A DNA stretch of 64,000 nucleotides from an uncultured Sulfitobacter sp. (GTDB taxonomy: Bacteria; Pseudomonadota; Alphaproteobacteria; Rhodobacterales; Rhodobacteraceae). The notes beneath the pieces were generated by a model. It was given only the letters and a program-made list of their open reading frames with translations. It ran no database searches and had not been told where the DNA came from. The stretch lies in contig CANMZB010000003.1 of the NCBI GenBank assembly GCA_947502265.1, positions 1-64,000 of the forward strand. Reading direction: 5' to 3'. Below are positions 8,401 to 16,490 of the stretch, piece after piece; the stretch's first letter is position 1; every line of letters starts with the position of its first letter. The position numbers were made by a program, and so were the translations under genes.

Positions 8401-9363
8401 TCATTGATCGCGCGCAACCGGGTGGGGTTTGCCGATGAGGCCAATGTCACATTCCAAAACAGCCCTATCCCAATTTGCGGACTTTGCAGCCGCTTCATAT
8501 GTTGATTGCAGAAACGCCATCAACGTCGCTTGCGGATCATCGCTTTTGATCACATCGGCATAAGGCAATAGGAACTCCCCCAATGTTTGTCGAAGTACCC
8601 TTGCGGTGGTTGTACAGGTTGGGCGACAAACCCGTCCGATGCCGGGTAGGCATAGGAATAGAACATCGGTTCATCGACACCGCCACCACCGGGCCAAAAC
8701 CCTGCGGACGATACCTCATGGCTGTAGGCCTCTTGGGCCACGGCATCGGGCAAGTTCGGGATACCTGCGGGGTGAAGGGGGGGCAGGCCGCCCCGAAAAC
8801 CGTATCACGGCGAGGTCGAATGACCCCCAGAAGAAATGGACCGGCGATACCTTGCCCGCAAAACCTGTGCGAAACCGTTCGAAATCCGGGACCATCTGCA
8901 AGAGCGCGCGATGAAATCGGCGTACTGCATCGGCGTCATAAGGGCGGGTCGCAGTATCTTTGGCAAACGGGGTGGCATCAGGCAACTCGTTTGGGGCGCC
9001 ATGAATATCGAAGGTGCCACCAATCTTGGTGACGGCGTTCTCGGCTCGGTCATAAAAGGTCGCGACGCTCATCTTCTTCAGCGGAAATTCCGCCCGTGCG
9101 CCACTATCTGCCTCCGCGATAAAAACGTGATCGACGAAATCGAGCGTGAGCGACATGCACCCTCGCCCTTCATGCACCGGCCCTGTTGCCATCCCGCGTG
9201 GCGTTACGTGCAGCGTTGAGTGCCGCGCATGGTTGACCCAAGGGGTATGCGCGACACGGTACTTGCCGAGGATTTGGGTCCACAGGTGAAGCGCCGCAGA
9301 CGTCTCTGCCCAATACTTATAGGGGAGAGACGTCCATGCGTTCTGGGCGATTGGCGTTGTCAT
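8401..9363 (-). pseudogene. DUF5996 family protein, two homopolymer frameshifts
   Basis: The N-terminal part (9363 to about 8770) reads LPYKYWAETSAALHLWTQIL, LDFVDHVFIAEADSG and VHFFWGSFDLAVIRFSGRPA, as in DUF5996. At a run of seven C (minus strand, near 8780) the family sequence moves to another frame: DAVAQEAYSHEVSSAGFWPG, then EPMFYSYAYPASDGF. At a run of five G near 8575 it moves again: GEFLLPYADVIKSDDPQATL and FLQSTYEAAAKSANWDRAVL. Reassembled, it is a full-length protein of about 320 residues of unknown function. Both shifts lie in homopolymers, so either true decay or sequencing error is possible. Its start overlaps the GST stop codon. Confidence 0.75.
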
Positions 9364-9986
9364 CCAATCGGGTCCATATTTTGACGCTGCAATGCAAGCT
9401 GTACGCCATCGTCGCTTTCCATGTTTGCACGGTGCTGTTTGAGCGACGGGTAGTCGTCAATCGACAAAGGAGTCTGTTCGATCCAGCGGGACAAGACATA
9501 AAGGAAAGTGTCCGCGAACGAACGTTTGCCCAAATACCATTCGCCGCCGTTCTCCTTCAAAATACCGTCCATATATCTGTACTGGTCCGCGAGTTTTGCG
9601 TAAGTCTTCTTTTTGACCTCGGCTTGCCCGTCGTCCGTTTCCGCGAAATTTGCGGTGCCGAAATGTCCGCCATATGTCGCATGCACTTCAGAGGTCATAT
9701 AGGACAGCGCTTCTGCTTCTTGGCGACCAAGTTTCGAATTGCGCCCATACCCATCAGAGCCATGCGTCGCTCCGAGCCACGCCAGAATGGCCGATGCTTC
9801 GGTTAACACATCTCCGTCGTCAAATTTGCCGGCCGGCACTTTGCCCTTCGGGTTGATCGCCAGATAGTCGTCATTCTTGTGATCACCGTAAGCCATGGCA
9901 TGCACATCAACAGGTGCATCAAGCCACGCCACAGCGATATTCGGTGAAAGAGAGCAGGTTCCCGGCATTGTGTAGAGAGTTGTCAT
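9360..9986 (-). CDS. Glutathione S-transferase family protein
   Basis: 208 residues. The N-terminal thioredoxin-like domain starts MTTLYTMPGTCSLSPNIAVA and includes NPKGKVPAGKFDDGDVLTEA, where glutathione would bind. The all-helical C-terminal domain (about 90-205) contains WYLGKRSFADTFLYVLSRW. The ATG at 9986 is preferred; an upstream in-frame start at 10043 adds 19 residues unlike the family. The stop TGA overlaps the DUF5996 ATG (ATGA at 9363-9360), so the two are translationally coupled. Probably conjugates or reduces electrophiles, in keeping with the neighbouring quinone cluster. Confidence 0.88.
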   Translation of the reverse strand: MTTLYTMPGTCSLSPNIAVAWLDAPVDVHAMAYGDHKNDDYLAINPKGKVPAGKFDDGDVLTEASAILAWLGATHGSDGYGRNSKLGRQEAEALSYMTSEVHATYGGHFGTANFAETDDGQAEVKKKTYAKLADQYRYMDGILKENGGEWYLGKRSFADTFLYVLSRWIEQTPLSIDDYPSLKQHRANMESDDGVQLALQRQNMDPIG

Positions 9987-10039
9987 CCGTTTTCCTAACG
10001 TGTTGTTCATCAGCCATTGTTGGACGCCATATTTCGGCA

Positions 10040-10390
10040 TCATTCAGGGTGATAACTCGGATCCGGAATATGAGTTTCGATCATAAATGAGCACCGGGTT
10101 AATCGGTGTTGATCTGCATCAGTCCAGACTTGGCGCGGCGCGCAATGTGCCTGCGCAGTCGCCAAGTCCGATCCGGTACCGGCCTCCATGACGTCCTTCG
10201 ACCATGTGTAATAGATGCCTTGGGAGATGCCCTTACGCCGGCACAGCTCCGCGATGCTGTCCTCACCACGAAGGCCGTCCAGCACGATCCTGATCTTCTC
10301 TTCCAACGAATAATGTTTGCGGGTCGCCCGTTTGATATCTTTGACGATCCTCTCGCCAGGACTTTTGCGTATTCCAATTGTCTGTCTCAT
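10040..10390 (-). mobile_element. IS3-family OrfA remnant (truncated)
   Basis: The first 70 codons match the helix-turn-helix end of an IS3-type OrfA: ERIVKDIKRATRKHYSLEEK, IRIVLDGLRGEDSIAELCRR, then GISQGIYYTWSKDVMEAG. From about 10180 downwards the similarity stops and the remaining codons look random. No OrfB is present. A GAGGAG precedes the ATG at 10390. It is a decayed left end abutting a second IS3-type remnant on the other strand. Confidence 0.65.
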
Positions 10391-10402
10391 CTTCCACTCC
10401 TC

Positions 10403-10995
10403 TGAAGTGGCCCGGCAAAACTGGACCGCGTGCTAAGATGTATCCAACTTTGCAGACAGGATACAGAAATGACCAAGAGACGCAGTTTTTCAGATAAGTT
10501 CAAAGCTACGGTGGCGCTTGAGGCGCTTCGTGGCGACAAGACCGCGCAAGAGATTGCAGCGAAGCACAAGGTTCATCCGACGCAAGTAACAACGTGGAAG
10601 CGGCAAGATATTGATGGGCTGACGGGCGTGTTCTCCGATAAGGTCCGGCGGGCAGAAGGCAATGAAGCCGAAGTCAAAGAGCTGCACGGTAAGATCGGCA
10701 AGCTGGCGGTCGAAAACGATTTTTGTCACAAGGGCTAAAGCGATGAGCCCAAGCGAACGCAAAGCTATGATCAGCCGCGATCGTACCGATTTAAGCCTGA
10801 CCAAGCAGTGTAATTTGCTACAAATCAGCCGGTCATCGCTGTATTATACGCCCGTTGGCGTGAAGGCCGAAACGCTGGAACTGATGAACGAGATTGACCG
10901 GGTCTTCACCAAATACCCGTTCTTTGAAAGGCGCCAGATCGCCGCTTATTTGCCCAGAAATGGGATCCATGCTGGTCGCCACCGTGTGCGCCGCC
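10403..10995 (+). mobile_element. IS3-family element, 3'-truncated (orfA plus start of orfB)
   Basis: TGAAGTGGCCCGGCAAAACT at 10403 resembles an IS3-type terminal repeat. OrfA runs from the ATG at 10469 to 10738 (MTKRRSFSDKFKATVALEAL, then KTAQEIAAKHKVHPTQVTTW). OrfB begins in the overlapping frame (MSPSERKAMISRDRTDLSLT, ISRSSLYYTPVG, IDRVFTKYPFFERRQIAAYL, GIHAGRHRVRRL) and breaks off at about 10995, before any of the DDE catalytic domain. The right terminal repeat is missing, so the element cannot transpose alone. Confidence 0.8.
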
Positions 10996-11023
10996 TGACG
11001 TGCTGAAATGAAGTAGCACGTCA
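10996..11023. repeat. Perfect inverted repeat at the IS3 break point
   Basis: TGACGTGCT (10996-11004) and AGCACGTCA (11015-11023) form a nine-base-pair stem with a ten-base loop. It starts exactly where OrfB similarity ends, so it may be the end of whatever truncated the element, or a recombination or terminator structure. Confidence 0.5.
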
Positions 11024-11045
11024 CCTATCGCCACTTCGAGACAGA

Positions 11046-11067
11046 GCCAGCGTTCCGCTGGCTTTTT
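11046..11067 (+). terminator. Rho-independent terminator
   Basis: GCCAGCG (11046-11052), loop TTC, CGCTGGC (11056-11062), then TTTTT. It is a textbook intrinsic terminator downstream of the truncated IS3 element and may belong to a lost gene. The rest of the gap to 11256 has no recognisable gene. Confidence 0.7.
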
Positions 11068-11256
11068 CTTTGGCGTTGAAAGGAATACTATTGCTGCCGA
11101 AAAGGAAGCTTTGCTGCGCGCTTCAAACTTAGATCCATTGATTTTATTGTATTTTAAAGGTTGGAAAAGGAACTACTACGGTTTCCTGATCATTCGCACA
11201 GTGAAATAGTTTGGTGGCAACGATGTCTCCAAACAACACCCCCCGAATTCCCTGCA

Positions 11257-12543
11257 CTATCCAAATTCCGGCACGTCCCCCACCAACATAGCGCGAAAAT
11301 CGTTTATGTTCGTTCCTGTAGGGCCGGGCGTAAACAGCGTCCCCGCCGCGTCGAACGCCCCCCATGCATCATGTTCGCGCAGCGCCTCAGCCGGATCAAC
11401 GCCACCTGCCCGCATTCGCATTGCGGTTTCCCCGTCGGCAAAGGCGCCCGCGTTGTCTTCCGACCCGTCGATTCCATCTGTATCCGCCGCAAGCGCGAAA
11501 ATCTCCGCGATGCCGTCAATCTCTTGGGCGAAGGCCAACAGAAACGCCGTATTCCGCCCGCCGCGCCCGTGTGTGTGGCGCAGGGTCACCGTTGTCTCCC
11601 CGCCCGACAGAATCACAACAGGTGGCACAAACGGACGCCCGTGTGCTGCAACCTCGCGGGCAATGGCAGCGTGCATCTGGCCGATAGCCGCCGCCTCCCC
11701 TTCGATCGCATCCGACAAAATCACCGCCCGAACCCCTGCGGCTTGCGCGACAGCGGCCGCTGCCTCCAGTGACAGCCGCGCAGAGGCAATGACGTGGACC
11801 TCATGCGTCGCGAACACCGGATCGTCCGGCGATGGCGCGCGGGCGGCGTCGCGCGCAAGATGGGTGCGGATTGCAGGCGGCAAGGCAATTGCGCGCGCCC
11901 CGATCAGCGCGCGCGCATCTTCCAACGTAACGACATCCGGCACCGTCGGCCCAGACGCCACTTGTGCCGGATCGTCCCCCGGCACATCCGAAACAACGAG
12001 GCTTACTACCCGCGCCGGATGCGCCGCCGCGGCCAGTCGCCCGCCTTTGATCGCGCTCGCATGTTTACGGATCGCGTTCATCACACCAATCGGCGCGCCA
12101 CACGCAAGCAGCGCCGCGTTCAATTCCTGCTCATCTGCCAGCGTCAAACCGTCAGGCGGCGCGGGCAGCAAGGCAGAGCCACCGCCACAGATCAGCGCGA
12201 CCACCAGATCATCCGCCGTCAGCCCCGCAACCGCCTCGAACAGCGCCGCTGCCGCCACCTCACCGGCGGCATCGGGAACGGGGTGTGCCGCCTCCATCAC
12301 GCGGATGCTGCGCGTCGGGCAGCCATAGCCGTAGCGGGTGACCACGACCCCCTCCAGCGGCGCGTCCCACAGATCTTCGAACGCAGCGGCCAATTGGGCC
12401 GCCCCCTTGCCCGCGCCCACAACCACGGTGCGCCCTTTGGGCCGTGCAGGTAGATGCGCACTCAGCACTGTGCGCGCGTCCGCGGCTGTCACCGCTGCGT
12501 CAAACAGCGTTGTCAGAAACGCTTTGGCGCGATGATCAATCAC
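11257..12543 (-). CDS. Glycerate 2-kinase (MOFRL/GckA family)
   Basis: 428 residues. The N-terminal domain has VVVGAGKGAAQLAAAF and ICGGGSALLPAPP. VVSDVPGDDPAQVASGPTVP lies in the middle, and the MOFRL domain holds ILSGGETTVTLRHTHGRGGR and the DTDGIDGSEDNAGAF stretch. The family phosphorylates D-glycerate to 2-phosphoglycerate (older names: TtuD, hydroxypyruvate reductase) and feeds glyoxylate- or serine-derived carbon into glycolysis. The start is GTG at 12543, overlapping the matB stop by four bases (GTGA), so both are read from one mRNA. Cytoplasmic. The pairing with malonyl-CoA synthetase is unusual. Confidence 0.9.
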   Translation of the reverse strand: MIDHRAKAFLTTLFDAAVTAADARTVLSAHLPARPKGRTVVVGAGKGAAQLAAAFEDLWDAPLEGVVVTRYGYGCPTRSIRVMEAAHPVPDAAGEVAAAALFEAVAGLTADDLVVALICGGGSALLPAPPDGLTLADEQELNAALLACGAPIGVMNAIRKHASAIKGGRLAAAAHPARVVSLVVSDVPGDDPAQVASGPTVPDVVTLEDARALIGARAIALPPAIRTHLARDAARAPSPDDPVFATHEVHVIASARLSLEAAAAVAQAAGVRAVILSDAIEGEAAAIGQMHAAIAREVAAHGRPFVPPVVILSGGETTVTLRHTHGRGGRNTAFLLAFAQEIDGIAEIFALAADTDGIDGSEDNAGAFADGETAMRMRAGGVDPAEALREHDAWGAFDAAGTLFTPGPTGTNINDFRAMLVGDVPEFG

Positions 12544-14036
12544 GCGCCATACTCGGCGCGCAAGGCCGCTTTTTGCACCTTTCCCATCGTGTTGCGCGGT
12601 AGGGAATCACGCACCTCATAGCGGCGGGGCTGTTTGAACCGCGCAAGGTTGTTACCAACCGCTGCCTTAACCCCTTCAACGTCGATCTGCGCCCCTGCCA
12701 GCGGAACCAGCACTGCCAGCGGCACCTCGCCCAGATCATCGTGCGGCACGCCGATCACCGCGCTTTCCAACACGCCGGACTGTTCGTCCAGCACCAGTTC
12801 CAGTTCCTTTGGGTAAATGTTGTACCCGCCCGAGATGATCAAATCCTTACCGCGCCCCACAATGGTCACATAGCCATCGGCGTCCTGAACACCCAGATCA
12901 CCGGTGATGAAAAAGCCATCGGCGCGCAGCTCCTCCGCTGTTTTTTCAGGCATGTTCCAATACCCCTGAAACACATTCGGGCCGCGCACTTCGACCACGC
13001 CGGTTTCGCCGCGTGGCAGCTCGACACCATCCGCATCACAGACCTTCAGCGCGACATCCGGCAGCGGCAGTCCAACGGTGCCCGCACGCCGGTCGCCCTC
13101 ATAGGGGTTGGACGTGTTCATGTTGGTTTCGGTCATGCCATAACGTTCCAATATCCGATGACCGGTGCGCGCCTCGAAGGCCACATGCGTATCGGCCAGC
13201 AAAGGCGCGGAGCCCGAGATGAACAGCCGCATGCCCTGCGTCAGCGCACGGTCAAACCGCGCATCATCCAGCAAGCGCGTATAGAACGTCGGCACCCCCA
13301 TCATCGCGGTCGCCTTCGGCATCCAGTCGATCAGTTGGTCAACATCCAGCTTGGGCAGGAACACCATCGCGCCGCCCGTAACCAGCATGACATTGGTCGC
13401 CACAAATAGACCGTGCGTGTGAAAGATCGGCAGCGCGTGCAGCAACACATCATCCGCCGTGAAACGCCACAGACCGGTCAACGTCTGCGCATTCGAGATA
13501 AGGTTGTTCTGGCTCAGCATCGCGCCCTTGGAGCGCCCCGTTGTGCCGGAAGTATAAAGAAACGCCGCCAGATCATCGCCGCTGCGCGCGACCGTCCCGA
13601 AGCTCTCCGGCGATTTGTCCGCCGCATCGCTCAGGCTACCGCCCCTGGCATCCAAAGTGGCAAAAACCGCACCCGCCGCATCCGCCACATCTTGCAACCC
13701 GGCTGCACGGGCCGGATCGCCCACCAGAAGCTTCGCCCCGCTGTCTTCGACGAAATAGCTTAACTCGGCCCCCGTGTAGGCCGTGTTTAGCGGCAAAAAG
13801 ATCACCCCTGCCTGTGCGCACGCCGCATAAAGCGCCAACATATCGGGGCATTTCTCAACCTGCACGGCGATCCTGTCGCCCACTTTTACGCCATATCCTG
13901 TCAGCGCATGCGCCAGTTGCGCCGCGCGGCGGATAAAGCCGTCATGCGTGATGATCGCCCCGTCGGGAAGGTGTAAAAACGGGGTCTGTTTCCCCGCGTG
14001 CGGGGCAAACATCGTGTCGTAAAGCGGGTTGTTCAT
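12540..14036 (-). CDS. matB: Malonyl-CoA synthetase (AMP-binding ligase)
   Basis: 498 residues of the acyl-CoA synthetase superfamily. The ATP-binding P-loop is LYTSGTTGRSKGAM (about 154-167), ERYGMTETNMNTSNPYEG is the A5 region typical of MatB, FITGDLGVQDADGYV is A7-A8, and Lys of PRNTMGKVQK near the end is the catalytic A10 lysine. The reaction is malonate + ATP + CoA to malonyl-CoA + AMP + PPi. The ATG at 14036 gives the normal length; the longer frame to 14171 adds 45 unrelated residues. Malonyl-CoA decarboxylase (MatA) is not adjacent, so the partner is elsewhere or the product feeds fatty acid synthesis. Confidence 0.85.
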   Translation of the reverse strand: MNNPLYDTMFAPHAGKQTPFLHLPDGAIITHDGFIRRAAQLAHALTGYGVKVGDRIAVQVEKCPDMLALYAACAQAGVIFLPLNTAYTGAELSYFVEDSGAKLLVGDPARAAGLQDVADAAGAVFATLDARGGSLSDAADKSPESFGTVARSGDDLAAFLYTSGTTGRSKGAMLSQNNLISNAQTLTGLWRFTADDVLLHALPIFHTHGLFVATNVMLVTGGAMVFLPKLDVDQLIDWMPKATAMMGVPTFYTRLLDDARFDRALTQGMRLFISGSAPLLADTHVAFEARTGHRILERYGMTETNMNTSNPYEGDRRAGTVGLPLPDVALKVCDADGVELPRGETGVVEVRGPNVFQGYWNMPEKTAEELRADGFFITGDLGVQDADGYVTIVGRGKDLIISGGYNIYPKELELVLDEQSGVLESAVIGVPHDDLGEVPLAVLVPLAGAQIDVEGVKAAVGNNLARFKQPRRYEVRDSLPRNTMGKVQKAALRAEYGA

Positions 14037-14280
14037 GGCGTGGCCTTTCAGTCGTTTCAAGCACCTTATCCCAGCAATTTGCCGGTGAAAATCACCTGAT
14101 CCAAAGAAGAAATGCCCCTGCCCGCCCATTTGCACTCCTTTTTCGGCACGCAAAAAATCCAGTTTGGTCACCCGCTATGCGCCCCACGCAACGTAGCGTT
14201 GGCAAAATGATCCGTGTACAAATGCGCCGCAACACAGTAGGGGCAGGCAAATTCCCTTATACTCCGTTCAGGAACACCCC

Positions 14281-16419
14281 TTGATTCAAACGATTGCAGA
14301 CGCTCTGGCCGACCAAGGCTACGATACCATGACCCCCGTTCAGGAGGCCGTGACCGAGCCTGCGCTGGATGGTGCCGATTTGCTGGTTTCCGCCCAGACC
14401 GGCTCGGGCAAGACGGTGGCATTCGGCCTTGCCATTGCGCCTACATTGCTGGGCGAGCGGACCACATTTGGTCCCGCCGCAGCCCCGCTGGCGCTGGTCA
14501 TTGCGCCCACGCGCGAACTCGCCTTGCAGGTTAGTCGTGAGTTGACATGGCTTTACGCCAAGGCGGGCGCGGTCGTGACCACCTGCGTCGGCGGCATGGA
14601 CACGCGCACCGAGCGGCGCGCACTGGACCGGGGCGCGCATGTTGTCGTGGCCACACCGGGCCGCCTGTGCGACCACATCAAACGCAACAATATCGACCTG
14701 AGCGACCTGCGCGCTGTGGTGCTGGATGAAGCGGACGAGATGCTTGATCTCGGATTTCGCGAAGACCTCGAATTCATTCTGGGCGAATCACCCGAAAGCC
14801 GCCGCACGCTGATGTTCTCGGCCACCGTGCCTGCGGCCATCGCCAAGCTGGCAAAAAGCTATCAGCGCGATGCGCAGCGGGTTTCTGTCGTCTCGGACAC
14901 CAAGCAACACGCAGACATCGAATACCGCGCGCTGACGGTCAATCCGCGCGACACCGAAAACGCGATCCTAAACATTTTGCGGTTCTACGAAGCGAAAAAC
15001 GCCATCGTATTCTGCAACACTCGCGCTGCCGTTGCGCGGCTGACGACGCGCCTGACGAACCGCAATTTCTCGGTTGTGGCGCTGTCGGGTGAACTCACGC
15101 AATCGGAGCGCACAAACGCGCTGCAAAGCTTGCGCGACGGACGGGCGCGGGTCTGTGTGGCCACGGATGTGGCCGCGCGCGGGATCGACCTGCCCAATCT
15201 TGAGCTGGTGATTCACGCCGATCTGCCCACTAACGCCGACACGCTGCTGCACCGGTCGGGCCGCACGGGCCGCGCGGGGCGCAAAGGTGTTTCCGCCCTG
15301 ATCGTCCCGCCAAAAATGAAGTCCAAGGCCAGCCGCCTGCTGGGTTGGGCGAAATTGCAAGCGGAATGGGCCTCGCCCCCCTCTGCCGCCGAAGTCAACG
15401 CCGCCGACGAAGCGCGCCTGTTGTCGGACGCCGCGTGGGATGCACCGATCCCCGAAGATGCCGCCGAATTTGTCGCGACGTTAGCCGAGCGCTATACCCC
15501 ACAACAGCTGGCCACTGCATTTGTGAACCTCTACCGCGCCCGCGCCTCTGCCCCCGAAGAGCTGTCGGCGACCGCCGATGGCAAGGACGACCGCCCGCGG
15601 CAGGAATTCGGCCCCTCGGTCTGGTTCACCGTCTCGACAGGTCGCAACGATGGCGCAGAGCCGCGCACGTTGCTGCCCATGCTGTGCCGTGTGGCCGATA
15701 TGACGCGCGATGACATCGGCGCGATCCGCGTACAGCCGCGCCATTCCTACGTCGAAGTATCCGAGGCTGCCGTGCCGCGCCTTCTGAGCGCGCTGGGTGC
15801 AGACATGACCGCCGAAGAAGGCGTCAAGCTGACCCGCCTTGACGGCGTGCCGGATTTCGGACCGAAAGGACCGCGCGGCGGGCCAAAGCCGGATCGCCCC
15901 GATCGCGGCCCCAAGCCGGATTATAAATCAAAGCCGGATTATAAATCCAAACCCGCCTATGATCCGGACACGCCAAAGCCTGCGTATAAACCACGCCCGC
16001 CGCGCGATGACGCCCCCGCAGCCGAATACAAGCCGCGCGCGGCCGCGCCATCCAAAGGCAAACGCGACGCCACCCGCCCGCCGAAGTCGCATAAAACAGA
16101 GCGGACCCCGATGAAACCCGGTGATGCGCCCCGCGCAAAAGCTCCGGGCAAACCCAAGGCAAAGCCGGTCTGGAAGGACAAACCCTACGAAGACCGCGCC
16201 CCGCGCGGCGATGGTGGAAAACCGGCGGCGAAATCGGGTGCCAAGGCCGTCTGGAAAAAGCCCGGCAAGGACGCTGGCCCCAAACGCGATGCAAAACCTG
16301 CTGGCGAGGGGGGCTACAACCGCGCGGGCGACACGTCCAAGCGTTTTGTCCCACCCGGAAAGTCCGGTAAACCGGCGCGCCCCCGCAGCGGGGACGCGCC
16401 GCCAAAGCGCAAAAAATAA
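14281..16419 (+). CDS. DEAD-box ATP-dependent RNA helicase with DbpA-like domain and long basic tail
   Basis: 712 residues. Motifs: Q-motif TPVQEAV, Walker A AQTGSGKT (38-45), PTRELALQ, VLDEADEMLD (about 148), SAT (about 180), ATDVAARGIDLPN and HRSGRTGRAGR (about 325). A DbpA-like RNA-binding module lies at about 445-515 (PRTLLPMLCRVADMTRDDIG). Residues about 530-712 are a disordered Lys/Pro/Arg/Asp tail with near repeats of DYKSKP. It unwinds RNA, probably in ribosome assembly or cold adaptation. The chosen start is TTG at 14281, preceded by CAGGA; the next Met (residue 17) would cut into the Q-motif. A terminator follows directly. Confidence 0.88.
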   Translation: MIQTIADALADQGYDTMTPVQEAVTEPALDGADLLVSAQTGSGKTVAFGLAIAPTLLGERTTFGPAAAPLALVIAPTRELALQVSRELTWLYAKAGAVVTTCVGGMDTRTERRALDRGAHVVVATPGRLCDHIKRNNIDLSDLRAVVLDEADEMLDLGFREDLEFILGESPESRRTLMFSATVPAAIAKLAKSYQRDAQRVSVVSDTKQHADIEYRALTVNPRDTENAILNILRFYEAKNAIVFCNTRAAVARLTTRLTNRNFSVVALSGELTQSERTNALQSLRDGRARVCVATDVAARGIDLPNLELVIHADLPTNADTLLHRSGRTGRAGRKGVSALIVPPKMKSKASRLLGWAKLQAEWASPPSAAEVNAADEARLLSDAAWDAPIPEDAAEFVATLAERYTPQQLATAFVNLYRARASAPEELSATADGKDDRPRQEFGPSVWFTVSTGRNDGAEPRTLLPMLCRVADMTRDDIGAIRVQPRHSYVEVSEAAVPRLLSALGADMTAEEGVKLTRLDGVPDFGPKGPRGGPKPDRPDRGPKPDYKSKPDYKSKPAYDPDTPKPAYKPRPPRDDAPAAEYKPRAAAPSKGKRDATRPPKSHKTERTPMKPGDAPRAKAPGKPKAKPVWKDKPYEDRAPRGDGGKPAAKSGAKAVWKKPGKDAGPKRDAKPAGEGGYNRAGDTSKRFVPPGKSGKPARPRSGDAPPKRKK

Positions 16420-16434
16420 CCCGTTTTCGAAATA

Positions 16435-16464
16435 AAAAGGCCGGAGCAGATGTTCCGGCCTTTT
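16435..16464. terminator. Bidirectional rho-independent terminator
   Basis: AAAAGGCCGGA (16435-16445) and TCCGGCCTTTT (16454-16464) pair perfectly over 11 bases with an eight-base loop, flanked by A and T tracts. It lies between the convergent helicase and tauC genes and can serve both. Confidence 0.85.
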
Positions 16465-16490
16465 CCAATCTCACGGGGCGCTTACTCCGC

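Noticed and set aside
11306..12328. A 340-codon plus-strand frame over the glycerate kinase gene
   Set aside because: Ser/Ala/Pro-rich shadow; the minus-strand kinase motifs are complete.
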